Positions 36,327 to 45,024 of a DNA stretch of 64,000 nucleotides are shown piece after piece; the first letter of the stretch is position 1, and each line of letters opens with the position of its first letter. The DNA is taken from positions 3,740,173 through 3,804,172 of the forward strand of contig NZ_LGYA01000001.1 of the NCBI RefSeq assembly GCF_001273755.1, in the 5' to 3' direction. Origin of the DNA: Peribacillus butanolivorans. GTDB taxonomy: Bacteria; Bacillota; Bacilli; Bacillales; DSM-1321. Position numbers and translations under genes: made by a program. The notes beneath the pieces are model-generated. The model saw nothing but the letters and a program-made list of their open reading frames with translations, did not search any database and was not told the DNA's origin.

Positions 36327-36448
36327 TTCCCCCTTACCATGATTAAAAATTACATAACTTCTAACAACTACCACGGGGGAAAGTTAGTCCAAAGAGGTCC
36401 TAACCCTTTAAGTAGCCATCATGCAAACTCTCTTTTGAAGAAGTTCAC
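36327..36448 (-). promoter_or_regulatory. Structured speD leader with anti-Shine-Dalgarno element
   Basis: About 130 nt separate the promoter from the start. The speD ribosome binding site GGGGGAA (36333-36327) is perfectly complementary to TTCCCCC at 36381-36375 in the same leader. A GTTAG/CTAAC hairpin and a wobble-containing GGCTAC/GTAGTT pairing surround the latter, and CTCTTT in the hairpin loop can pair with AAAGAG near the 5' end. These alternatives look like a translational switch; ligand and fold are unproven. Confidence 0.45.
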
Positions 36449-36455
36449 GATTCAT

Positions 36456-36484
36456 AGTATATATTGTTTGAATTTTTTTTGCAA
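36456..36484 (-). promoter_or_regulatory. SigA-type promoter of speD
   Basis: Minus-strand TTGCAA (36484-36479), 17-bp spacer, TATACT (36461-36456). Confidence 0.65.
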
Positions 36485-36642
36485 CTGCCATTTTGAATTT
36501 TCGGCAAGATAATGTTTATACGAAAAAAATGTAAGGGCTTTCTTAATGGAGTCCTTGCCCTTTGAATCATTTCATAGCAGTTTATCACTTCGCAAAAAAA
36601 AATTCACATTAACCGCTAAAAATAGAATTAAAAATTCGCTAA

Positions 36643-36690
36643 AAATAAACCCGAGCCCGCTAAAAGACTCAGCAGACTCGGGTTTATTCA
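36643..36690 (-). terminator. Terminator of gapB
   Basis: AATAAACCCGAGTCTGC pairs with GCGGGCTCGGGTTTATT, followed by TTT on the minus strand, right at the gapB stop. Between it and the speD promoter (36485-36642) I see only AT-rich sequence. Confidence 0.85.
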
Positions 36691-36691
36691 A

Positions 36692-37726
36692 CTAATTAGC
36701 AGATAATTGAACTTCTGTTTTTTTCAACTCGGAAGCTACTAAATTCACAAGATCCACTACACGGTTTGAGTAACCCCACTCGTTATCATACCAAGCAAGA
36801 ACTTTCACTTTTCTATTCCCAATCATCATCGTTGATAGACCATCGATGATTGCAGAGTGCGGATTAGTTTTGAAGTCACTCGAAACAAGAGGTTCTGTCG
36901 TGAATTCCATAATGCCTTTAAGTTCATTTTCTGATGCGTCAATGAATGCTTGGTTCACTTCATCAATCGTTACATCATGATTTAAGTCCACAACAAGATC
37001 GACTAAAGAAACGTTAGGTGTTGGTACACGTATTGCCATACCGTGAAGTTTGCCTTTTAATTGAGGCAAAACAAGAGAAATGGCTTTAGCCGCTCCTGTT
37101 GTAGTAGGAATGATACTTTCTGCAGCTGCACGAGCACGTCTTAAGTCTTTGTGCGGGTTATCGATATTATTTTGGTCATTTGTATAAGAATGAATCGTTG
37201 TCATTAAACCGTTGTCAATGCCGAATTTTTCATCGAGCACTTTCGCAACTGGTCCAAGGCAGTTAGTTGTACAAGATGCATTGGATATAACAAAATGCTT
37301 GTCAATTTCTAGCGCTTCCTGATTGACGCCCATTACAATGGTAACGTCTTCATTTTTACCCGGAGCGGATAAAATAACTCTTTTTGCCCCTGCATCTAAA
37401 TGAAGAGCCGCTTTAGAACGATCATTGAATTTGCCCGTAGCTTCGATTACAATATCTATGTTCATCTCTTTCCAAGGCAATTGCTTTGGATCGCGGTTAT
37501 TTATTAGTTGTACACGGCGGCCATTCACTACAAGTGAATCATCTTCCGCTACAATTATACCGTCGAATTTACCATGGATCGTATCATATTTTAGTAAGTG
37601 GGCTAAAGTTTCAGCAGGATAGCTTGCATTAATGGCAACAATGTCCAAACTCTCATCTAATATGGCCTTTCGGAAAACCATTCTTCCAATTCTCCCAAAT
37701 CCGTTAATCGCTATTCTTGAATTCAT
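36692..37726 (-). CDS. gapB: NADP-type gluconeogenic glyceraldehyde-3-phosphate dehydrogenase
   Basis: 344 residues from the ATG at 37726 (GGAGGG ahead). It has the Rossmann start AINGFGRIGRMVFRKAI, the active-site SNASCTTNCLGPVAKVL and the C-terminal WYDNEWGYSNRVVDLV. Features of GapB rather than GapA are the context with speD and CcpN-like sites upstream, and GapB-like sequence (INASYPAETLAHLLKYDTIHGKFDG). GapB works in the gluconeogenic direction with NADP. The longer frame to 37774 has no site. Confidence 0.93.
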   Translation of the reverse strand: MNSRIAINGFGRIGRMVFRKAILDESLDIVAINASYPAETLAHLLKYDTIHGKFDGIIVAEDDSLVVNGRRVQLINNRDPKQLPWKEMNIDIVIEATGKFNDRSKAALHLDAGAKRVILSAPGKNEDVTIVMGVNQEALEIDKHFVISNASCTTNCLGPVAKVLDEKFGIDNGLMTTIHSYTNDQNNIDNPHKDLRRARAAAESIIPTTTGAAKAISLVLPQLKGKLHGMAIRVPTPNVSLVDLVVDLNHDVTIDEVNQAFIDASENELKGIMEFTTEPLVSSDFKTNPHSAIIDGLSTMMIGNRKVKVLAWYDNEWGYSNRVVDLVNLVASELKKTEVQLSAN

Positions 37727-37750
37727 TGTTCGGACCCTCCTGAAAATATT

Positions 37751-37793
37751 AATGTTATACTTATTACCTCTCATATGTAATTAGTATAACATA
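37751..37793. promoter_or_regulatory. Pair of CcpN-like operators at the gapB promoter
   Basis: TATGTTATACT on the minus strand (37793-37783) matches the CcpN consensus TRTGHYATAYW exactly, and AATGTTATACT on the plus strand (37751-37761) matches at ten of eleven positions. CcpN represses gapB and pckA under glycolytic conditions in B. subtilis. Confidence 0.65.
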
Positions 37794-37845
37794 ATTAAGT
37801 GCAATTGTGCTAATAAAAATGCGGATTGTTGTTATTTTTTCAAAA

Positions 37846-37881
37846 TAAAAGGAAGAAACCATAAGGCTTCTCCCTTTTTTC
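37846..37881 (-). terminator. Terminator of coaE
   Basis: AAAGGGAGAAGCC / GGTTTCTTCCTTTT stem with T-rich tail on the minus strand, just after the coaE stop. Confidence 0.65.
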
Positions 37882-37885
37882 TCAT

Positions 37886-38485
37886 TTATAAGACATTCCA
37901 ATTGCAAAGTACGGTTTTAACCTGCTTCTTTGTTTCCTCAAGATTCCCATTATTATCAATGACCGCATCCGCTAAAACTTTTTTATCAGCTAACGGCATC
38001 TGTGAATGAATTCTTGCAAGTGCATCTGTCTCTGATAATCCATTCCGGTTCATTAAGCGTTCCAATTGAACGCGCTCATCTACATATACCAATAGAGTCT
38101 TTTCAACCATGAATGTTAACTTACTTTCGAATAGGAGCGGAATATCCATAAATACCGTTTCTTCCCCTGCAGCGAGTGCCTTTTCCGTTTTTAGACGCAT
38201 CCAATTCCTAACAGCAGGGTGCACGATACTATTTAAAAGCAATCTCTTTTCTTGATCATGGAATATAATAGACCCTAATTTCACCCGATCAATATTGCCA
38301 TCCACCAATAAAATATCTTCACCAAAAGCTTTTACTACTTGATGGTAGGCTTCTTCACCTGGCTCTACGACTGCGCGGGAAGCCACATCTGCATCTACAA
38401 TCGTGAAACCGAGTTCCTGTATATAGAGGCTGACGCTGCTTTTCCCGCTTGCAATCCCCCCGGTGATTCCAATGATTTGTCCCAT
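37886..38485 (-). CDS. coaE: Dephospho-CoA kinase
   Basis: 199 residues: P-loop GITGGIASGKSSVS at 6-19, DADVASRAVVEPG, and the CoaE motif FMDIPLLFE. It phosphorylates dephospho-CoA, the last step of CoA synthesis. The position after mutM-ytaF is as in B. subtilis. Confidence 0.97.
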   Translation of the reverse strand: MGQIIGITGGIASGKSSVSLYIQELGFTIVDADVASRAVVEPGEEAYHQVVKAFGEDILLVDGNIDRVKLGSIIFHDQEKRLLLNSIVHPAVRNWMRLKTEKALAAGEETVFMDIPLLFESKLTFMVEKTLLVYVDERVQLERLMNRNGLSETDALARIHSQMPLADKKVLADAVIDNNGNLEETKKQVKTVLCNWNVL

Positions 38486-38509
38486 AAGCTCCCCCTTTTA
38501 AATCAATTA

Positions 38510-39142
38510 TTATAACTTGAATACACCAATTAAAATCAATAGCACGCCCGGAAGAAAGGTTAACTGCTGCACAATTTTATTATTTGAAAGCAATTTCCCG
38601 CTTTGAAGTCCGCTCCAAATGAAGATTGAACTCATTACAGCGATGCATATTGCGAGAATAATCGGAGAAATCCCGATCATAGCTGCTCCAACTCCAGCTC
38701 CGAACGCATCAAGCGAAAGTGCAAACCCGAGAACAAGTGCTTCAATACCAGTAATTGTTCCTGATTTGTCAAAATCGGCATTCAATGGTTTTTGTAAAAT
38801 ATTTATGACTACTCCAAGTGATTTAATTTCAAAGTTAAAGATGATTTTTTCATGATATCTCTCGTCGTTCAATTCCTTCTCAGGCTTAAAATACTGGTAT
38901 ACCATCCAGGCACCAAGAAAAATGAGAATGATGCCCCCAGTTTTTTCAGCCGCTCCGACAGAAATAAGCTGACTGATGAACTGCCCGATGACCATCGCAA
39001 TGCCTAAACTCAGTGCCGAACAAAATGAGATGACCGCTATTGACTTTAAGGGGATTTTCATCTTTCGCATACCAAATGTCAAACCTACGCCAAAACCGTC
39101 AATACTTACTGCAAAAGCAAGAAAAATAATTTGTAGCCACAT
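38510..39142 (-). CDS. ytaF: Sporulation membrane protein YtaF (MntP/DUF204 family)
   Basis: 210 residues with six hydrophobic segments in two halves, each carrying a conserved aspartate-containing motif (FAVSIDGFGVGLTFG and FALSLDAFGAGVGAAM), the hallmark of the MntP-like fold. YtaF proteins are found in spore formers; the transport substrate is unknown. Lies 24 bp upstream of coaE. Confidence 0.92.
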   Translation of the reverse strand: MWLQIIFLAFAVSIDGFGVGLTFGMRKMKIPLKSIAVISFCSALSLGIAMVIGQFISQLISVGAAEKTGGIILIFLGAWMVYQYFKPEKELNDERYHEKIIFNFEIKSLGVVINILQKPLNADFDKSGTITGIEALVLGFALSLDAFGAGVGAAMIGISPIILAICIAVMSSIFIWSGLQSGKLLSNNKIVQQLTFLPGVLLILIGVFKL

Positions 39143-39222
39143 CGGAATTATTACTCCTTCCCTTCTCGTTGCTACCCTAGTATATGGAAGGAGCCCATCC
39201 GATGTGTTTGAAAAAACATTGA

Positions 39223-40053
39223 CTACTTAAGTCGCTGACACAACGGGCATATATGTGTGCCGCGTCCGGCTACAACCAGCTTTTCAAGTGGTGTACCGCA
39301 CGTTTTGCAGTTCTCTCCTTTACGTCCGTAAACATTAAGTTCTAACTGAAACATGCCGATTTGCCCTTGAGAGTTAATGTACGAACGAATCGTACTTCCC
39401 CCTTTTTCCACCGCTTCACCTAACGTTGCTATGATTTCGGAATGCAGCTTTTTAATTTCCTCTAACGTAAGTGAAGAAGCTATTCTCTCTGGATGAATCC
39501 CGGAACGGAATAAAGACTCGTCCACATATATATTTCCAATTCCAACGACAACAGTTTGATCTAGAAGAACTGGCTTAATCTTCCTACTGGTTCTTGCCAG
39601 CTTCGCACGAAGCCCCTCGACTGTAAACTCTTCTGATAGCGGTTCAGGACCTAAATGCAATAGTGGCATCTGCTCAAGTTCTTCCCCTTTTGTAAATAAA
39701 TGCATCGTCCCGAATTTCCGGACATCCCGGTACCGAAGTTCACTGTCATCCGTAAAAGTAAAAATAACATGAGTGTGCTTATCATACGGCTCTTCTTTTG
39801 GATGCACTCCGTATTTCCCTTCCATCCTTAAATGCGAAACCAATGCATAATCATCCAGTGTGAAAATGAGGAACTTGCCTCGACGGCCTATTCGCTGAAT
39901 TGTCTGCCCTCTTAAAGCATCCTGAAACTGTTCGACAGGTTCAGGTGCTTTAATAATCTTAGGCCAGAAGACGGACACTTCCTTGATTTCTTTTCCAAGT
40001 ACGAGCTGCTCTAACGTTCTTCTAACTGTTTCTACTTCAGGAAGTTCTGGCAT
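39223..40053 (-). CDS. mutM: Formamidopyrimidine-DNA glycosylase
   Basis: 276 residues starting MPELPEVETVRRTLE with catalytic Pro2, the H2TH region (VGIGNIYVDESLFRSGIHPER) and a C-terminal zinc finger CKTCGTPLEKLVVAGRGTHICPLCQ. It removes 8-oxoguanine and nicks the strand. It follows polA by 20 bp; the pair forms a repair operon. Confidence 0.97.
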   Translation of the reverse strand: MPELPEVETVRRTLEQLVLGKEIKEVSVFWPKIIKAPEPVEQFQDALRGQTIQRIGRRGKFLIFTLDDYALVSHLRMEGKYGVHPKEEPYDKHTHVIFTFTDDSELRYRDVRKFGTMHLFTKGEELEQMPLLHLGPEPLSEEFTVEGLRAKLARTSRKIKPVLLDQTVVVGIGNIYVDESLFRSGIHPERIASSLTLEEIKKLHSEIIATLGEAVEKGGSTIRSYINSQGQIGMFQLELNVYGRKGENCKTCGTPLEKLVVAGRGTHICPLCQRLK

Positions 40054-40073
40054 AACTAATCACCTATCTTTTA

Positions 40074-42698
40074 TTATTTGGCATCAAACCATGTTGGCCC
40101 GTAAGCATAATCCACTTTGAGAGGCACATTTAATTCAATAGCATTCTCCATTTCCTCTGGCACGATTTTCTTAAGGATTTCGAGTTCTTCCGGAGGTGTT
40201 TCAAAAATTAATTCATCATGCACCTGTAGAAGCATTCTCGTTTTTAGCCCCTCTTTTTTCAGACGCTTATTCATATTAATCATGGCAAGCTTGATGATAT
40301 CTGCTGCACTGCCTTGAATTGGCGTGTTCATGGCTGTCCGTTCGGCAAAACTTCTAATGTTGAAATTACGGCTTGTAATCTCAGGAATATAACGCCTTCT
40401 TTGCAGCAAAGTCGTACTATATCCTTTTTGACGAGCTTCATGTATGCTTTCTTCCATATATTCCTGTACACCAGGAAAGCTTCTTAAATACTTCTCAATG
40501 AACTCTCCCGCTTCTTTTCTAGTAATGCCAAGGCTTTGTGAAAGTCCGTAGTCACTTATACCATAGACAATCCCAAAGTTAACCGCTTTCGCTTGGCGTC
40601 TCATGTTCGAAGTGACTTCCTCTGCTGATACATGGAAAACATCCATCGCTGTTTTTGTATGGATATCCATCCCTGCCTGAAACGCTTCAACTAGGCCGCT
40701 ATCATTGGCGATATGCGCAAGTACTCGTAACTCAATCTGAGAATAGTCAGCAGCAAAAATAATCCAATCCTTTTCAGAAGGGATAAACGCCTGCCTGATT
40801 TTCCGGCCTTCCTCTAGCCTGATTGGGATGTTTTGAAGGTTAGGATCTGTCGAGCTTAATCGGCCGGTCTGAGTCAATGCTTGGTTGAAACGAGTGTGTA
40901 CCTTATCTGTTTTCCGATTGACTACTTTGAGCAAGCCTTCAATATAGGTGGATTGCAACTTACCAAGCTGACGGTAAAGTAAAATTTGTTTCACAATATT
41001 ATGCTGGCTCTCCAATTTTTCCAGCACATCAGCTGACGTAGAATAGCCTGTTTTAGTTTTCTTCAATACTGGAAGCTCTAACTTTTCAAAAAGAATTACA
41101 CCAAGTTGTTTCGGTGAATTGATATTGAAAGCCTCTCCAGCCAGATCAAAAACTCGCCCTTCGATGGTTTTTAATCGAACGGCTAATTCCTGCCCCATGT
41201 TTTTTAGTCGTCCAATATCTACCTTAACACCCTGCCACTCCATATTAGCCAAGATAATGGACAAAGGCAGCTCAAGTTCCGTTAACAGATGGTATTGCTC
41301 AAACTCCTGCAGCTTTTCAACCATAGGTTCTTTTAAAGAAAAGATAGCCTTCGCTTTTCTGGCGATATGATCTCTCAATTCAGATTCTTCGGGTACCTTG
41401 CGTTTTGCACCTTTTCCATAAAAAATATCATCGGTTTCAAGACGTATGGTTCCTTGAGTTTTTGTGATTTCGGCCACTTCATCCACTGACTCTGCAGGAT
41501 CTAGGATATATGATGCTAAAAACACATCAAAATCAATGCCTTTTATTTCGACTCCTCGATGGCGCAGTGCTACAACCGTGCGCTTTGCGTCAAAAACCGT
41601 TTTCTTTTTTGTTTCATCTTCTGCCCAAGATTTAAATATATCTGAAGTCAGTGCCGTCTCACCATGGAAGTAAAAATGGCCATTTTCATTGCTGACGGCT
41701 ATTCCAAGAATGTCTGCATGATGATAATTATCTTCTAAGATTTCAACATATAAAGCACTTCCATCAACAAACAACTCTGCAGTCATTTCCGAAGTGTGAA
41801 CCTCAATTTTTTCTTGTTCAATCGGTACACTTTCTGAAACATCCAATTTATCGAGCAGCGTGGAAAAACCAAGCTCTTTATAAAATGAAATAACCCTTTC
41901 CTGGTCCATTCCGTTGTACTCGGTCTCATTGACCATAACTTGAATTGGCGCTTCCCTTGTAATTGTCGCAAGCTCTTTGCTTAACAAAGCAAGGTCTTTA
42001 TGTTCTTCAATTTTTTCCTTCAATTTTTGACCGCTTACCTCATCAATCGAACGCAGCAGGTTCTCAACCGTTTCAAACTGGTGTAATAATTTAAGTGCCG
42101 TTTTTTCACCAACTCCCGGTATGCCAGGAATATTATCGGAAGCATCACCCATCAACCCTTTTAAATCAATGATTTGCAGGGGTGAAAGGCCGTATTTTTC
42201 ATGTATATGCTTTGGTGTATATTCCTCAATTTCAGTGATTCCCTTTTTCGTGATTGAAACCGTCGTACTCGGGGAAGACAATTGGGTTAAATCTTTATCA
42301 CCGGAAATGACTTTTACCTCAAAACCATCTCTTTCCGCCTGTAGAGACAGCGTACCGATAATATCATCGGCTTCGTAATTTTCCAATTCATACCTTTTTA
42401 TTTGGAAACAGTCGAGCAACTCGCGGATAAAGGGGAATTGCTCGGATAATTCAGGCGGCGTTTTCTGGCGTCCACCCTTGTATTCTTTAAATGTCTCATG
42501 TCTGAATGTCGTTTTACCGGCATCAAAGGCCACAAGAATATGCGTTGGCTTTTCTTCTTCAAGAATGCGGTTAAGCATCATGGTAAATCCGTACACCGAA
42601 TTCGTATGTACACCCTTATCATTATTCAAGAGCGGAAGCGCAAAAAATGCGCGGTAAGCAATACTATTTCCATCTATGAGTACTAACTTTTTATCCAA
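40074..42698 (-). CDS. polA: DNA polymerase I
   Basis: 874 residues: N-terminal 5'-3' exonuclease (ALPLLNNDKGVHTNSVYGFT; GLMGDASDNIPGIPGVGEKTA), a middle 3'-5' exonuclease-like domain lacking the usual DEDD residues (as in Bacillus Pol I), and a polymerase domain with DYSQIELRVLAHIANDSG, RRQAKAVNFGIVYGISDYGLS and LLQVHDELIFE. It fills gaps and removes RNA primers. Confidence 0.98.
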   Translation of the reverse strand: MDKKLVLIDGNSIAYRAFFALPLLNNDKGVHTNSVYGFTMMLNRILEEEKPTHILVAFDAGKTTFRHETFKEYKGGRQKTPPELSEQFPFIRELLDCFQIKRYELENYEADDIIGTLSLQAERDGFEVKVISGDKDLTQLSSPSTTVSITKKGITEIEEYTPKHIHEKYGLSPLQIIDLKGLMGDASDNIPGIPGVGEKTALKLLHQFETVENLLRSIDEVSGQKLKEKIEEHKDLALLSKELATITREAPIQVMVNETEYNGMDQERVISFYKELGFSTLLDKLDVSESVPIEQEKIEVHTSEMTAELFVDGSALYVEILEDNYHHADILGIAVSNENGHFYFHGETALTSDIFKSWAEDETKKKTVFDAKRTVVALRHRGVEIKGIDFDVFLASYILDPAESVDEVAEITKTQGTIRLETDDIFYGKGAKRKVPEESELRDHIARKAKAIFSLKEPMVEKLQEFEQYHLLTELELPLSIILANMEWQGVKVDIGRLKNMGQELAVRLKTIEGRVFDLAGEAFNINSPKQLGVILFEKLELPVLKKTKTGYSTSADVLEKLESQHNIVKQILLYRQLGKLQSTYIEGLLKVVNRKTDKVHTRFNQALTQTGRLSSTDPNLQNIPIRLEEGRKIRQAFIPSEKDWIIFAADYSQIELRVLAHIANDSGLVEAFQAGMDIHTKTAMDVFHVSAEEVTSNMRRQAKAVNFGIVYGISDYGLSQSLGITRKEAGEFIEKYLRSFPGVQEYMEESIHEARQKGYSTTLLQRRRYIPEITSRNFNIRSFAERTAMNTPIQGSAADIIKLAMINMNKRLKKEGLKTRMLLQVHDELIFETPPEELEILKKIVPEEMENAIELNVPLKVDYAYGPTWFDAK

Positions 42699-42752
42699 AT
42701 TCGTCTTCCTCCAGTCACACAGGGTTATGTAGTTCAGCTTCTATTTATAAAC

Positions 42753-42823
42753 GCAAAAAGCCGTTCATTTTCTTTCTCTATTCTACCATGAGTAGAAGTG
42801 GAAAGAAAAATGACGGCGACTAT
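42753..42823 (-). terminator. Long terminator after hflC
   Basis: GCCGTCATTTTTCTTTCCACT pairs imperfectly with the arm ending GAAAGAAAATGAACGGC, followed by TTTTTG on the minus strand. The stem is more than 20 bp, and lies directly after the hflC stop. Confidence 0.8.
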
Positions 42824-42824
42824 G

Positions 42825-43757
42825 CTATTTTGTATTTCCCATTAACAAGCTAGCGTACGGTGAATCTGATGGCAGAACGATGACCGTTTGATCACCAATC
42901 GTTTTTTTATAAGATTCAAGCGTCCGGTATAGTTTATAGAAATCAGGATCTTTGGAAAACGACTTATTATAAATTTTCGCTGCTTCCCCTTCTCCCTCAG
43001 CCCGAATTACTTCTGCATCTGCCTCTGCAGTCGAAAGCAATTCTTTTACCTTTCGATCAGTATCCGCAATAATTCGGTTTTTCTTCGCATCTCCTTTGGA
43101 TAGGTACTCTTGCGCTTTCGATTCGCGCTCGGAAATCATCCTTTTAAAGACGGATTCTTCATTTTCCGCAGGCAGATCCGTCCGTTTTATCCGGACATCA
43201 GTTAGACTGATCCCGTAACTGTCCTTTTGTAGCAGTTCGTTAACTTTCTCCGTAATACGGTCGTTCAAGCTTCCCCTCGATGACTTCTCATCATTAATAA
43301 TTTCATCATAATTCAACTGACCCAACTCTGAACGTACTGCCGAATAGATGAACTCTTCCATTCTCGTTTCCGCATTCTCAAGTGTCCTTGCATTGGTGAT
43401 CAATTTTTTTGGGTCCTCTATCCTCCAGACCGCATAGTTATCGATGAGCATCCGCTTTTTATCTTTTGTATTGATTTCCGCCTCTGACACATCAGAACTC
43501 ATTTGATATTTTGGCAGGGTAACCACACTTTGAATGAATGGTACCTTCGCCTTTAATCCTGGGGTTTTATCGATTCTAACCACCTCACCGAATTGGCGGA
43601 CGACTTTATATTCACCCTCCTTGACGATATACACATTGGTGAAGATAATCAGCAGCAACACGATAAATATAATGAAGAAAATCCCTATTTTAACATAGCC
43701 TCCCCAGTGAAAATTACCTTTCCTCATTTCATTAAAATCAATTACTTTTCCGCTCAT
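42825..43757 (-). CDS. hflC: SPFH-domain membrane protease modulator HflC
   Basis: 310 residues with an N-terminal membrane helix (about 22-45), a SPFH domain (VREGEYKVVRQFGEVVRIDKTPGLKAKVPFIQSV) and a C-terminal coiled coil (AQEYLSKGDAKKNRIIADTDRK). HflKC forms a cage around FtsH. Translationally coupled to hflK (four-base overlap). The genes are not part of the B. subtilis genome at this place. Confidence 0.93.
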   Translation of the reverse strand: MSGKVIDFNEMRKGNFHWGGYVKIGIFFIIFIVLLLIIFTNVYIVKEGEYKVVRQFGEVVRIDKTPGLKAKVPFIQSVVTLPKYQMSSDVSEAEINTKDKKRMLIDNYAVWRIEDPKKLITNARTLENAETRMEEFIYSAVRSELGQLNYDEIINDEKSSRGSLNDRITEKVNELLQKDSYGISLTDVRIKRTDLPAENEESVFKRMISERESKAQEYLSKGDAKKNRIIADTDRKVKELLSTAEADAEVIRAEGEGEAAKIYNKSFSKDPDFYKLYRTLESYKKTIGDQTVIVLPSDSPYASLLMGNTK

Positions 43758-44779
43758 TGTTTGGTGCCTCCTTCCCCTGTCGCTTTTTCTTCAGGTACAG
43801 ACTCCTTCTTCGTTTCTTCTTCAGGAATAGGCGTTTTTTTCGTTTCCTCTTTTTCTAGTGAGCGAAGTGGTAAGTACTTCATTGTATTTCCATCATCATT
43901 CATGATATAAATCTCTGCATTCGGCAATACTTCCTCAAGCGTTTCAATAATAAGACGGTCTTTTGTAATACCCTTATTGCCTTTATATTCACTATATAAT
44001 TTTTCAAAGACCGCTACATCCCCACGAGCAGCCTCCGTACGAGCGGCTTTATCACCATTTGCTTGTGAGATAATGGCGTCTTTTTCCCCTTCAGCTTCAT
44101 TAATACGTTTGTTTTCATATTTATCCGCTTCATTGATTTTCGTATTCGCCGTTTCTCTAGCATCTGTGACATTCGTAAAGGCTTTCCGCACTTCTTCATT
44201 CGGTAACTCCACATCCTGGAGCTTAACCGCAGATATTGATATGCCTACATCATATTTCTCCATTAACTGTGATAGCAGTTCCCGGACATCTGCTTCAATT
44301 TGTGCTTTACCGGAAGTAAGTGCATCATCAATTTTCGTGCTTCCGATAATACTTCTTAAAGCAGCGGAAGTCGTGTCATATAAAATTTTCTCTGGATCAT
44401 CTGCATTGTACAGGTATTTTGGAGGGTCTGTGATTTTCCATTGAACCACTAGGTCAGCAAGAACAATATTTTCATCCCCCGTAATCATCTTGGTCTCTCT
44501 CGGATAATCTGTTACCTCTCCATTCTCCTCCTTGTATCCAAATTTAAGACTGAATGTTTCTTTCGATAGTTTTTCAACCGACTGAATCGGCCAAGGCAGC
44601 TTAAAGTGAAGGCCTGGTTCTGTAATCGTCTGCTCTACCTTACCAAACGTCATAATAACAGCCTGATCGGATTCATCTACCGTGTACCAGGTCGATATCG
44701 CAACTACACCAAAAATTAAAATAAGAAATACTAGTCCTGTGATTGTATATATCCTTTTTAAACTGACGATATGTATCAC
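43754..44779 (-). CDS. hflK: SPFH-domain membrane protease modulator HflK
   Basis: 341 residues: N-terminal membrane helix (about 10-30), SPFH domain (VDESDQAVIMTFGKVEQTITEPGLHFKLPWPIQSVEKL) and coiled coil, with an acidic/proline repeat tail (KKTPIPEEETKKESVPEE). Partner of HflC at FtsH. The start is unsure: the GTG at 44779 lies too close to AAGGGG, whereas the codon that would be best spaced is an ATC three codons later (IVSLKRIY). A SigW promoter lies 26 bp upstream. Confidence 0.9.
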   Translation of the reverse strand: MIHIVSLKRIYTITGLVFLILIFGVVAISTWYTVDESDQAVIMTFGKVEQTITEPGLHFKLPWPIQSVEKLSKETFSLKFGYKEENGEVTDYPRETKMITGDENIVLADLVVQWKITDPPKYLYNADDPEKILYDTTSAALRSIIGSTKIDDALTSGKAQIEADVRELLSQLMEKYDVGISISAVKLQDVELPNEEVRKAFTNVTDARETANTKINEADKYENKRINEAEGEKDAIISQANGDKAARTEAARGDVAVFEKLYSEYKGNKGITKDRLIIETLEEVLPNAEIYIMNDDGNTMKYLPLRSLEKEETKKTPIPEEETKKESVPEEKATGEGGTKQ

Positions 44780-44804
44780 CCCTTATTTGCCGTTATATCT
44801 TATT

Positions 44805-44830
44805 TACGCAAGGAAGGGTCTAAAGTTTCA
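44805..44830 (-). promoter_or_regulatory. SigW promoter of hflKC
   Basis: On the minus strand TGAAAC (44830-44825), exactly 16 bp, CGTA (44808-44805): a perfect SigW consensus, of the same form as that of ysdB in this window. It would put hflKC in the envelope-stress regulon. Confidence 0.8.
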
Positions 44831-44892
44831 TAAAAATCAAATATTTTCCTAATGAAAATAGTATAGAAGGTAGGTAAAGAGGAAAATAGACA

Positions 44893-44927
44893 AAAGAAAA
44901 GACAGAGACTTAGTGTCTCTGTCTTCG
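44893..44927 (-). terminator. Terminator of phoPR
   Basis: AAGACAGAGAC / GTCTCTGTCTT perfect 11-bp stem around TTAGT or its complement, followed by TTTTCTTTTG on the minus strand. Confidence 0.85.
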
Positions 44928-45024
44928 CCTAACTCCTTGGATGAGGGGTTGTACAACCATTTTAACCCCCCATTATGAAGTCAGTTTAAAGAAATTGTAA
45001 AGGACATGTAAATTCACACACTTC

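Noticed and set aside
44940..44975. Palindrome GGTTGTACAACC after phoR as an operator
   Set aside because: It lies between the phoR stop and its terminator, not near a promoter, and has no second copy in the window.
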